Assembly: GCA_023475455.1 (NCBI GenBank)
Contig: JAMCVR010000053.1
Span: forward strand, 1-16,653
Length of the DNA stretch: 16,653 bases
From: Thermoplasmatota archaeon
GTDB lineage: Bacteria > Pseudomonadota > Gammaproteobacteria > Burkholderiales > Thiobacillaceae
Direction: 5' to 3'
This document shows positions 8,273-14,885 of this stretch, in pieces. Each line of letters starts with the position of its first letter. Positions within the stretch are counted from its first letter, which is position 1. A model generated the notes under the pieces. It saw nothing but the letters and a program-made list of their open reading frames with translations. It had not been told where the DNA came from and ran no database searches. A program made the translations under genes and the position numbers.

Positions 8273-8869
8273 TCAATCGTCCCAGTCGTTGCGACTGCCG
8301 TGCCAGCGCGGGTCGCGCCGGCCCTCAGCCACGGAAAAATCCCCATCCAGGGTCAGCCACCTGCCCGGGTCGTAAGGCAGGCGGGTGTGGTATACGCGGC
8401 CTTGGAAGCGGTAGCGCACGTCGTACCCGGTAACGACCTCGCGGTAGTCGTCGTGGATGCGGCAGCGCTCGACCTGCTGCGGGTCCGATTCGTAGCGGGT
8501 GCCGTTCTTGTTCCAGCGGTCGCCCACCACCGCACCGGTCGCAGCACCGACGGCTGCGGCGGCCACCTTGCCGTCGCCCTTGCCGACGGTGGAGCCGATC
8601 AGGCCGCCGGCGATGGCGCCGAGAATCGCGCTGCCGGTGTTGCTGCCATCGCGATAGCTGCGGGTTTCGTAGCCGACCGTTTCGGTCCAGCATTCGCGGC
8701 GCGGTTCACTGATCGTTTCGTAGATCGGGACGCTCGACAGCACTTTGGCGCGGGTGGTGAAACCGTCCCTGTCGCCATGGCCGGCCTGCGCTGCGCCGCT
8801 GACGGCGAGCAGTGCGGCAATCAGGGCGCTGGTGCCTTTCAGGGTGGTGTTCAGGGTGCGTGATTTCAT
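8273..8869 (-). CDS. Glycine-zipper (2TM) exported protein, probably envelope-associated
   Basis: The 198-residue protein has an N-terminal signal sequence ending near GAAQA (residue 29). A glycine-zipper hairpin spans residues about 79-116 (GSAILGAIAGGLIGSTVG, then VGAATGAVVGDRW), as in Rick_17kDa_Anti/SlyB-like proteins, which associate with the outer membrane or periplasmic face. There is no lipobox Cys at the cleavage site, so it is not an obvious lipoprotein. Two Cys (C60 in RRECWTE, C136 in VERCRIHD) could form a disulfide. The C-terminal part (DVRYRFQGRVYHTRLPYDPG) resembles the conserved end of many proteobacterial glycine-zipper proteins. The ATG is preceded by GAGGAGAG on the minus strand. 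The gene lies between two other small exported-protein genes, 34 and 45 bp away, suggesting co-transcription. The exact role is unknown. Confidence 0.85.
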   Translation of the reverse strand: MKSRTLNTTLKGTSALIAALLAVSGAAQAGHGDRDGFTTRAKVLSSVPIYETISEPRRECWTETVGYETRSYRDGSNTGSAILGAIAGGLIGSTVGKGDGKVAAAAVGAATGAVVGDRWNKNGTRYESDPQQVERCRIHDDYREVVTGYDVRYRFQGRVYHTRLPYDPGRWLTLDGDFSVAEGRRDPRWHGSRNDWDD

Positions 8870-8903
8870 CGTTACTCTCCTCGTTGCTTCAAAACAATCA
8901 GGT

Positions 8904-9185
8904 TCAGCGGCGACCGCGGGGGCGGTCCTCGTCTTCAAATCGTTGTTGCTGGCGACGCTCGTAGCCGTAGCCGTAACCCTGCGGTTCCTCGCGCCCGGCT
9001 TCCCGCCGGGGGGCGCGACGCTCGTCCTTGCGGGCATCGCGCCGATCCTGGCGATCCTCGTCGGCGCGGTCGCGCTCGGCCACGATGAACGCGCCATCCA
9101 TGAAATCCGGTGCGGCCTGAACCGGGGCGGCCAGCGCCAGTCCCAGTGCCGCCAGTCCGAACATTCCGAGTTGCCGTGCGTTCAT
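8904..9185 (-). CDS. Small exported Arg/Asp/Glu-rich low-complexity protein
   Basis: The 93-residue protein has a signal peptide (MNARQLGMFGLAALGLALAA then PVQA, cleavage before APD). The mature part is highly charged: DRADEDRQDRRDARKDERR, then QGYGYGYERRQQQRFEDEDR, and is probably disordered. The ATG at 9185 has GGAGA upstream; an in-frame ATG at 9198 would add four residues. An open frame extends far upstream on this strand, but that part is the antisense of the response-regulator gene. I do not recognise a family. As first gene of the leftward cluster it faces the divergent control region, so it is the natural candidate for control by the adjacent two-component system. Confidence 0.65.
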   Translation of the reverse strand: MNARQLGMFGLAALGLALAAPVQAAPDFMDGAFIVAERDRADEDRQDRRDARKDERRAPRREAGREEPQGYGYGYERRQQQRFEDEDRPRGRR

Positions 9186-9279
9186 CGTCGTCTCCATTTC
9201 CGTGGTCGCCTTGCCGCGCTTCCACGCTTCGCAGTTTGGTTGAGGAAAGTAAGCGCGCTGTTTCACGCAAGGGCGATTT

Positions 9280-9295
9280 TGTAACAGTGTGTAAC
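9280..9295 (+). promoter_or_regulatory. Tandem TGTAAC direct repeat, candidate OmpR-type binding site
   Basis: TGTAAC occurs at 9280-9285 and 9290-9295, 10 bp start to start, in the 153-bp gap between the divergent exported-protein genes and the response-regulator gene. OmpR-family regulators bind direct half-sites one helical turn apart, so this may be an autoregulatory site that also serves the leftward genes. A short palindrome GGGGA-CC-TCCCC lies at 9309-9320, just upstream of the -10. Confidence 0.5.
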
Positions 9296-9323
9296 CGGGG
9301 CGGAAATAGGGGACCTCCCCCGC

Positions 9324-9332
9324 TGATATAGT
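9324..9332 (+). promoter_or_regulatory. Extended -10 promoter of the response-regulator gene, predicted leaderless start
   Basis: TGATATAGT matches the extended -10 pattern TGnTATAAT with one mismatch. A start 6-8 bases downstream falls on or next to ATG 9339. No Shine-Dalgarno sequence precedes that ATG, so the mRNA may be leaderless. No good -35 is seen, as is common for extended -10 promoters. Confidence 0.5.
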
Positions 9333-9338
9333 TATCGC

Positions 9339-10052
9339 ATGGAAAAAGACACGATTTACGTGGCCGACGACGATCCCGGCATCCGCGAACTGGTGGCCGA
9401 ATACCTGACGAGCCAGGGCTACGCGGTCGAGACCGCGGAAGACGCGATCTCGCTCGATCGCCTGCTCGCCAGGCGACGGCCCGACCTGCTGGTGCTCGAC
9501 TGGATGATGCCGGGCGAGGATGGCCTGTCGGTGGCGCGGCGGCTGCGTGCGCAGCCGGGTTTTCCGCCGATCATCATGCTGTCGGCCAGGGGCGAGGACA
9601 TCGACCGCATCATCGGCCTCGAGGTCGGCGCCGACGACTATCTGCCCAAGCCGTTCAATCCGCGCGAACTGCTGGCGCGCATCCGCGCGGTGCTGCGGCG
9701 GCAGGGCGGCGCGGCCGCACACGCGGCGGCCGAAACCGCGCGGCTGGCGAACTTCGGCCCGTTCAGCGTCAACCTCGACGCCCGCACGCTCAGCCGCGAC
9801 GGCGCGGAAATCCCGCTGACCGGCGGCGAATACGAACTGCTGGAAATTTTCGTCACCCACGCCAACCGCGCGCTGTCGCGCGACTGGCTGATGGACCAGC
9901 TGCGCGGCTTCGAGCGCGATCCGTTCGACCGCAGCATCGACGTGCGGGTGAACCGCCTGCGCAAGAAAATCGAGGACGACCCGGCCAATCCGGCCTATAT
10001 CCGCACCCGGCGCGGGCAGGGCTATCTGTTCGTGCCGCAGGGCAAGGGGTGA
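9339..10052 (+). CDS. OmpR-family two-component response regulator
   Basis: The 237-residue protein has an N-terminal receiver domain (residues about 5-118). Its acidic pocket is D10/D11/D12 (VADDDPG), the phosphorylation site is D54 in LVLDWMMPGEDG, and the conserved Lys is K104 in YLPKPF. A winged-helix domain follows (about 135-234), with LTGGEYELLEIFV and the recognition region DRSIDVRVNRLRKKIEDD, ending in RRGQGYLFV. It resembles OmpR more than PhoB, and its kinase partner follows 10 bp downstream. It would act as a DNA-binding regulator, and the tandem TGTAAC site upstream is the obvious candidate target. The stimulus cannot be told from the sequence. Linkage to three exported-protein genes suggests an envelope-related response, which is inference. 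Confidence 0.93.
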   Translation: MEKDTIYVADDDPGIRELVAEYLTSQGYAVETAEDAISLDRLLARRRPDLLVLDWMMPGEDGLSVARRLRAQPGFPPIIMLSARGEDIDRIIGLEVGADDYLPKPFNPRELLARIRAVLRRQGGAAAHAAAETARLANFGPFSVNLDARTLSRDGAEIPLTGGEYELLEIFVTHANRALSRDWLMDQLRGFERDPFDRSIDVRVNRLRKKIEDDPANPAYIRTRRGQGYLFVPQGKG

Positions 10053-10062
10053 ATTCCCGGCC

Positions 10063-11349
10063 ATGGAACGCCCCACCGGCTCGCTGTTTGCCCGCACCGC
10101 GCTGACCCTGGCGCTGGCCTTCATCGTGTTTCAGGCGGCGGCGTTCTGGGTGGTGTACCGCACCCTGATCGTGCCGGTGGCGGAGCGTTCGGCCGACGAT
10201 CTGGCCGGGCTGATCGTGCTGTCGGCGCAGACCTGGGTGGAACTGCCGCCCGAGACGCGCGCGGCGTTCGAACGCGAACTGGCGCGCCGTCACGGCCTGC
10301 GCCTGACCACTCTCGACGTGGGGGCCATGGCGGATGCGCCGCATTTTGCGTTCCGACCCCAGATCGAGGCTGCGCTGAGCCGCCGGGTGGGCGAGGCCAT
10401 CGTGCTGCGCGGGGTGCCGGATACGGCGGCGGCGTGGCTCGATATCCCGGTGGGCGGGCACGCCCTGCGCGTCGGTTTTTTCCCCAACCGCTATGCCGTC
10501 AAACCCCCCTTGGCGGCCGTCGCGGTCATCGCGCTGGGCGCGTTTCTCAGCCTGCTGACCGCGCTGTTTCTGGTGCGCCGCATTACCGTGCCGCTGGCGC
10601 GAGCGGCACGGGCGGCCAGCCAGGTGGGCGCGGGCCAGTTGCCCGATCCTTTGCCGGAAACCGGCCCTGCCGAACTCGCCGAGCTCGCGCGCCGTTTCAA
10701 CACCATGGCGACCGAGGTGCGTGAACTACTGGACAACCGGACCACCCTGCTGGCGGGCATCTCGCACGACCTGCGCACGCCGATGACGCGCTTGCAGCTC
10801 AATCTGGAAATGCTGCGCGACGCCCCCAGCCCGACGCGCATCGATCGCGCGGCTGCCGATCTGGCCGACATGAACAGGCTGATTACCGGTTACCTGGAGC
10901 TGGCGCGCACCACCCAAGCCGAACCGAAGCTGCGCTTCGACCTGGCGGTTTTGCTGGAAGAGGTGGCTGCCGATGCGGGCCTGTCGTGGCCGGGCGCGGC
11001 ACCGTGCGAGATCGAGGCCGGCCGTCTGGCGGTACGGCAAATCGTTGCCAACCTGATCCAGAACGCCCAGCGCTACGGCGGTGGCATGCCGGTCGAGTTG
11101 ACGCTGGACTGTTCGGACAAGCGGGCGAGGGTGATGGTGCGCGATGCCGGCGCGGGCATTCCGGACGATCAGCTGGAAAAAGTGTTCAGGCCGTTTTACC
11201 GGCTGGAGGCATCGCGCTCGCAGGCTACCGGGGGAACCGGGCTGGGGCTGGCGATCGTGCGCCAGCTGGCGGAAACAAACGGCTGGAAGGTGTCGCTCCA
11301 AAACCGCGCGACGGGCGGCCTGGAGGCCGTGCTGGAAATTCGCCGCTAG
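10063..11349 (+). CDS. EnvZ-like membrane sensor histidine kinase
   Basis: The 428-residue inner-membrane kinase has TM1 at about 12-36, a periplasmic sensor segment of about 110 residues, TM2 at about 150-170 and a HAMP domain to about 225. The H-box is SHDLRTPMTRL with phosphoacceptor H235. The ATPase domain has N330/N334 (NLIQNAQRYGGG), the G1 box DAGAGIP (361-367), FRPFYRLE and the G2 box GGTGLGLAIV (390-399). All catalytic motifs are intact. It should phosphorylate the upstream OmpR-type regulator, whose stop is 10 bp away; AAGGGG overlapping that stop can serve as ribosome binding site. The periplasmic domain shows no motif I recognise. It converges on the tiny leftward genes ending at 11353. 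Confidence 0.93.
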   Translation: MERPTGSLFARTALTLALAFIVFQAAAFWVVYRTLIVPVAERSADDLAGLIVLSAQTWVELPPETRAAFERELARRHGLRLTTLDVGAMADAPHFAFRPQIEAALSRRVGEAIVLRGVPDTAAAWLDIPVGGHALRVGFFPNRYAVKPPLAAVAVIALGAFLSLLTALFLVRRITVPLARAARAASQVGAGQLPDPLPETGPAELAELARRFNTMATEVRELLDNRTTLLAGISHDLRTPMTRLQLNLEMLRDAPSPTRIDRAAADLADMNRLITGYLELARTTQAEPKLRFDLAVLLEEVAADAGLSWPGAAPCEIEAGRLAVRQIVANLIQNAQRYGGGMPVELTLDCSDKRARVMVRDAGAGIPDDQLEKVFRPFYRLEASRSQATGGTGLGLAIVRQLAETNGWKVSLQNRATGGLEAVLEIRR

Positions 11350-11352
11350 GCG

Positions 11353-11508
11353 TCAGTTGCAATGTGCGGGAATGCGCCGCAGCACCCGGAATTCGACGAA
11401 CAGCAGCGTCAGGCTGAACATCGACATGCGGCAGGTGCTGCCGCTGAAAAATCCCAGCGGCGATCGGGACAAGCTGAGGCTCACGCTGGTGGCTCGGCCT
11501 ACTTGCAT
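11353..11508 (-). CDS. Tiny protein of unknown function, paralogue of its upstream neighbour (copy 2)
   Basis: The 51-residue protein begins MQVGRATSVSLSLSRSP and aligns over about 40 residues with the 50-residue product of the gene just upstream, with about 20 identities by my hand alignment. Shared positions follow the pattern LxLSxSPxxxFxGxTxRMS, then SLxLxFVxFxxxxRxPA. Its ATG overlaps the TGA of that gene by one base (TGATG on the minus strand), a classic sign of translational coupling. There is no signal peptide; the SLTLLFVEFRVL part is moderately hydrophobic and alternates like a beta strand. No family is recognised. Paralogy plus coupling argue that both ORFs are real, although they are far below the usual annotation size. 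Confidence 0.65.
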   Translation of the reverse strand: MQVGRATSVSLSLSRSPLGFFSGSTCRMSMFSLTLLFVEFRVLRRIPAHCN

Positions 11509-11660
11509 CAGGCGGCCGGCTGGCGGGCAAACAGGGAGAACTGAACGAACATCAGCGACAGGCTGGTGAGGCTCATGCGCTCGGTCTGGCCGTGGAACCA
11601 GGCAAAAGGAGAAGAGCTGAGTTCGAGAACCAGTTGGTTTTGGCCGAATTGCAGTTTCAT
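11508..11660 (-). CDS. Tiny protein of unknown function, paralogue of its downstream neighbour (copy 1), behind a sigma-54 promoter
   Basis: The 50-residue protein begins MKLQFGQNQLVLELSSSP and ends FARQPAA. A good ribosome binding site (AGGAG, seven bases before the ATG on the minus strand) supports the start. The same SPxxxFxGxTxRMSxxSLxLxFVxF core occurs in the overlapping downstream gene, so the pair arose by an old tandem duplication, quite unlike the two recent perfect ones in this window. A consensus sigma-54 promoter lies about 35-50 bp upstream, giving a predicted leader of about 25 nt. There is no signal peptide and no family that I recognise. It could be a stress peptide, a regulator or a subunit of something encoded elsewhere; the sequence does not decide. 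Confidence 0.7.
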   Translation of the reverse strand: MKLQFGQNQLVLELSSSPFAWFHGQTERMSLTSLSLMFVQFSLFARQPAA

Positions 11661-11695
11661 GATGCGCTCCTTGGTGAGGGGGATGCCTGAATACT

Positions 11696-11711
11696 TGCAA
11701 TGCCTGTGCCA
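11696..11711 (-). promoter_or_regulatory. Consensus sigma-54 (RpoN) promoter for the paired tiny genes
   Basis: On the minus strand the sequence is TGGCACAGGCATTGCA. It matches the sigma-54 -24/-12 consensus TGGCACRNNNNTTGCW at every fixed position, with the required 10 bases between GG and GC. Transcription would start near 11685, about 25 nt before the ATG at 11660, leaving room for the AGGAG ribosome binding site. Such promoters need an AAA+ enhancer-binding protein; none is encoded in the window. Confidence 0.75.
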
Positions 11712-11800
11712 CCCCGGCCGGCGGCGACAGGGGTAAAAAAATCCCAATAAAACAACGCTCTGAAAATGTCCGTCCGGGATGAACGCTACGGGCGGCCGAT

Positions 11801-11826
11801 CGGGTTGACGGAAAACCGTCAACCCG
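11801..11826. promoter_or_regulatory. Perfect 11-bp inverted repeat, candidate enhancer (UAS) for the sigma-54 promoter
   Basis: The arms CGGGTTGACGG (11801-11811) and CCGTCAACCCG (11816-11826) are perfectly complementary around AAAA. It sits about 115-140 bp upstream of the predicted sigma-54 start near 11685, where enhancer-binding proteins usually bind, with an AT-rich stretch (about 11732-11755) between that could help bending. It could instead be a transcribed hairpin, but no T-tract follows on either strand. Confidence 0.55.
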
Positions 11827-11879
11827 TGTCGAAGCGGCAAACAGTCGTCACGCCGGCCGGGCGGATGGGCGCGACAGGG

Positions 11880-11885
11880 TAGAAT
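11880..11885 (+). promoter_or_regulatory. Probable -10 element upstream of the ABC-F gene
   Basis: TAGAAT, in the context GGGTAGAATCCGGC, is a good -10 hexamer located 48 bp before ATG 11934. No convincing -35 is seen at the expected distance, so the call rests on the hexamer and its position. Confidence 0.4.
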
Positions 11886-11933
11886 CCGGCTTTCGATTTG
11901 GGCGGGGCGCGTCCTGCGTGCCGCATTGTCTGC

Positions 11934-13892
11934 ATGATCCTCCTCAAGAATCTCAGCCTGCGGCGTAGCGCCAAGGTCCTGCTCGACAACGCCTCGGTGT
12001 CGATCAACCCCGGCGAAAAGGTCGGCTTGGTCGGTCGCAACGGCGCCGGAAAATCCAGCCTGTTCGCGCTCCTGAACGGCACCCTGCACGAGGACCGCGG
12101 CGACTTTTCCATGCCGTCGCAGTGGCGCATGGCGCAGGTGGCGCAGGACATGCCGGAGACGTCCGAATCCGCGACCGACTTCGTCATCGCCGGCGACACC
12201 CTGCTGGCCGCGGCCCAGGCCGAGGTCGATGCCGCCGAGGCCAGCGACGACGGCGAGCGCATGGCGCACGCCTACATGGCGCTGCACGACGCCGGCGCCC
12301 ACGACGCGCAGTCGCGCGCGCAAGCCCTGATCCTCGGCCTGGGCTTCCAGGTGCGCGAGCTGAACCAGCCGGTCAACAGCTTTTCCGGCGGCTGGCGCAT
12401 GCGACTGCAACTCGCCCGCGCGCTGATGTGCCCGTCGGACCTGCTGCTGCTCGACGAACCCACCAACCACCTGGATCTGGATGCCTTGGTGTGGCTGGAA
12501 GCCTGGCTGAAGAAATATCCCGGCACCCTGCTGGTGATCAGCCACGACCGCGAGTTTCTCGATGCGGTGACCAACGTCACCCTGCATATCGAAAATGGCC
12601 AGCTCACCCGTTACGGCGGCAACTACAGCACCTTCGAGGACATGCGCGCCGAGCAGATGGCGCTGCAGCAGGCGGCGTTCACCAAACAGCAGGACAAGAT
12701 CGCCCACCTGCAGAAATTCATCGACCGCTTCAAGGCCAAGGCCAGCAAGGCCAAGCAGGCGCAAAGCCGGGTCAAGGCGCTGGACCGCATGGAACGCCTG
12801 GCGCCGATGCTGGCGAGTGCGGACTTCACCTTCGAGTTCAAGGAACCGCTCAACCTGCCCAACCCGATGCTGACGATCGACGACGCCAGCTTCGGCTACC
12901 CGCCGCCCGCGGATGCGCCCGTCGGGATCCCGCCGACGGTGATCGTGCAGCACGTCAGCAAATCCGTCTTCGCCGGGCAGCGCATCGGCATCCTAGGCGC
13001 CAATGGCCAGGGCAAGTCGACCCTGGTGAAGACCATCGCCCGCACGCTGCCGGTAGTGGCCGGCGCCGTCACCGAAGGCAAAGGCCTCAACATCGGTTAC
13101 TTCGCGCAGCAGGAACTCGACGTGCTGCGTCCCCTGGATACGCCGCTGGAACACATGATCCGGCTCGCCCGCGACACGATTGCGAATGGGGGCGCCGGCC
13201 AGTTCAGCAGCCGGGAGCAGGACCTGCGCAACTTCCTCGGCACCTTCCACTTCAGCGGCGACATGGTCAAGCAGGCCGTCGGCACCATGAGCGGCGGCGA
13301 AAAGGCGCGGCTGGTGCTGTGCATGATCGTGTGGCAGCGGCCGAATCTCTTGCTGCTGGACGAACCGACCAACCACCTCGATCTGGCCACCCGCGAAGCG
13401 CTGGCGCTGGCGCTCAACGAATTCGAGGGCACCGTCATGCTGGTCAGCCACGACCGCGCCCTGCTGCGTTCCGTGTGCGACGAATTCTGGCTGGTCACAC
13501 GCGGCGGCGTCGAGCCGTTCGGCGGCGACCTGGACGACTACCAGCATTATTTGCTGGAAGAGGGCAAGCGCGTGCGCGAATGCCTGAAGGAAGCGGGCAG
13601 GGTAGCGGAGCTGCCCAAGGTTGCGCCGCCGCCTGCGGTGGCGAAACGTGGGACGCCTTCCGGAAAGCTCAAGCCGCTGAAGCAGTCACTGGAGAAACTC
13701 GACCAAAGTTTGGCTGCCATGCATGCGGAGAAGGCTGCGCTCGAGGCGCGGCTGGCCGGGACGTTGTCGGTCGAGGACATCACGGCGGTGGGGAATCAGC
13801 TTCAGCATGTGAATGACGAGCTGGCGCGGGAGGAGGAGAAATGGCTGGAGCTGTCGGGAGAGATTGAGGCGCTGGAGGGGGCGAGCGTTTAG
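11934..13892 (+). CDS. yheS: ABC-F family ATPase, YheS type
   Basis: The 652-residue protein has two ABC ATPase domains and no membrane segment. Domain 1 has Walker A GRNGAGKS (34-41), signature FSGGWRMRL (150-158) and Walker B LLLLDEPTNHLDL with D174/E175. The linker DRFKAKASKAKQAQSRVKAL is the interdomain arm typical of ABC-F. Domain 2 has Walker A GANGQGKST with K361, signature MSGGEKARL (452-460) and Walker B D476/E477. A charged coiled-coil tail covers about 575-650. ABC-F proteins act on ribosomes rather than in transport; YheS is one of the four E. coli members and the arrangement here matches it closely. Start ATG 11934 corresponds to the usual MI(L/V) beginning; the frame stays open upstream but is not family-like. 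The ribosome binding site is weak. The gene appears monocistronic, with a probable promoter at 11880 and another before glyQ. Confidence 0.93.
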   Translation: MILLKNLSLRRSAKVLLDNASVSINPGEKVGLVGRNGAGKSSLFALLNGTLHEDRGDFSMPSQWRMAQVAQDMPETSESATDFVIAGDTLLAAAQAEVDAAEASDDGERMAHAYMALHDAGAHDAQSRAQALILGLGFQVRELNQPVNSFSGGWRMRLQLARALMCPSDLLLLDEPTNHLDLDALVWLEAWLKKYPGTLLVISHDREFLDAVTNVTLHIENGQLTRYGGNYSTFEDMRAEQMALQQAAFTKQQDKIAHLQKFIDRFKAKASKAKQAQSRVKALDRMERLAPMLASADFTFEFKEPLNLPNPMLTIDDASFGYPPPADAPVGIPPTVIVQHVSKSVFAGQRIGILGANGQGKSTLVKTIARTLPVVAGAVTEGKGLNIGYFAQQELDVLRPLDTPLEHMIRLARDTIANGGAGQFSSREQDLRNFLGTFHFSGDMVKQAVGTMSGGEKARLVLCMIVWQRPNLLLLDEPTNHLDLATREALALALNEFEGTVMLVSHDRALLRSVCDEFWLVTRGGVEPFGGDLDDYQHYLLEEGKRVRECLKEAGRVAELPKVAPPPAVAKRGTPSGKLKPLKQSLEKLDQSLAAMHAEKAALEARLAGTLSVEDITAVGNQLQHVNDELAREEEKWLELSGEIEALEGASV

Positions 13893-13937
13893 AAACGCTG
13901 CTCAACCACGCTAAAATGCGGCTTTCCCGAAAAGCCG
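13888..13937 (+). promoter_or_regulatory. Probable glyQS promoter and adjacent hairpin
   Basis: TAAAAT (13912-13917) is a good -10, with TTTAGA (13888-13893) 18 bp upstream as a weak -35 overlapping the yheS stop codon. Immediately after it, CGGCTTT (13919-13925) and AAAGCCG (13931-13937) can pair around a 5-base loop. The predicted start near 13924 lies inside the hairpin, so its role is unclear. Confidence 0.45.
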
Positions 13938-13946
13938 TTCATTGCC

Positions 13947-14885
13947 GTGAAACCCACCTTTCAGGACATCATCCTCACCCTGCAACGCTACTGGGCCGAG
14001 CGCGGCTGCGCGCTCTTGCAGCCCTACGACATGGAAGTCGGCGCCGGCACGTCGCACACCGCGACCTTTCTGCGCGCGCTCGGGCCCGAGCCGTGGAAGG
14101 CGGCCTACGTACAGCCGAGCCGCCGCCCCAAGGACGGCCGCTACGGCGACAACCCCAACCGCCTGCAGCACTACTACCAGTTCCAGGTGGTGCTCAAACC
14201 GGCGCCGGCCGACATTCTGGAGCTGTATCTCGGCTCGCTCGAGGCGCTCGGCTTCGATCTCAAAAAGAACGACGTGCGCTTTGTCGAGGACGACTGGGAA
14301 AACCCCACGCTCGGCGCCTGGGGGCTGGGCTGGGAGGTGTGGCTGAACGGCATGGAAGTCACCCAGTTCACCTACTTCCAGCAGGTCGGCGGCATCGACT
14401 GCAAGCCGATCACCGGCGAGATCACCTACGGCCTGGAGCGTCTGGCGATGTATCTGCAGGGGGTGGAAAGCGTCTTCGACCTCGTCTGGACCGGGGGCCT
14501 GACCTATCGCGATGTCTACCACCAGAACGAGGTCGAGCAGTCCGCCTACAACTTCGAGCACAGCGACGTCGATTTTCTGCTCGCCGCCTTTGCCGCGCAC
14601 GAGAAGACGGCGCAGGAACTGATGGCGGCGCAGCTCGCGCTGCCGGCCTACGAGCAGGTGCTGAAGGCCGCGCACACCTTCAACCTGCTCGACGCGCGCG
14701 GCGCGATCTCGGTGACCGAGCGCGCCGCCTACATCGGCCGCATCCGCAATCTGGCGCGCAGCGTGGCGAAGAGCTACCTCGACAGCCGCGCGCGGCTCGG
14801 CTTTCCGATGGCGCCGAAGGCATGGGCGGACGACGCGCTGGCCCGGATCGACAAACAAACAGAAAAGAAGGCGGCCGCAGCATGA
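13947..14885 (+). CDS. glyQ: Glycyl-tRNA synthetase alpha subunit
   Basis: The 312-residue protein matches the bacterial GlyQ family throughout: [80 protein letters not shown] and [17 protein letters not shown]. It is the class II catalytic subunit of the alpha2-beta2 enzyme that charges tRNA-Gly with glycine. The start is GTG 13947, which gives [12 protein letters not shown] at the family's usual N-terminus; no ATG fits and no strong ribosome binding site is visible. The stop overlaps the glyS start (ATGA at 14882-14885), so the subunits are translationally coupled. The C-terminal tail ([10 protein letters not shown]) is non-conserved. Confidence 0.96.
   Translation: MKPTFQDIILTLQRYWAERGCALLQPYDMEVGAGTSHTATFLRALGPEPWKAAYVQPSRRPKDGRYGDNPNRLQHYYQFQVVLKPAPADILELYLGSLEALGFDLKKNDVRFVEDDWENPTLGAWGLGWEVWLNGMEVTQFTYFQQVGGIDCKPITGEITYGLERLAMYLQGVESVFDLVWTGGLTYRDVYHQNEVEQSAYNFEHSDVDFLLAAFAAHEKTAQELMAAQLALPAYEQVLKAAHTFNLLDARGAISVTERAAYIGRIRNLARSVAKSYLDSRARLGFPMAPKAWADDALARIDKQTEKKAAAA

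Noticed and set aside
9186..10124. Upstream extension of the leftward charged-protein gene through the response regulator
   Set aside because: The extension is antisense to the OmpR-type regulator. The signal peptide and ribosome binding site place the true start at 9185.
11801..11826. Inverted repeat as an intrinsic terminator
   Set aside because: The stem is good, but no T-tract follows on either strand and no gene ends just before it. Its distance to the sigma-54 promoter fits an activator site better.
11898..11933. An upstream start that lengthens the ABC-F protein by 12 residues
   Set aside because: The added residues (GGARPACRIVC) are not family-like, while ATG 11934 matches the usual YheS N-terminus.
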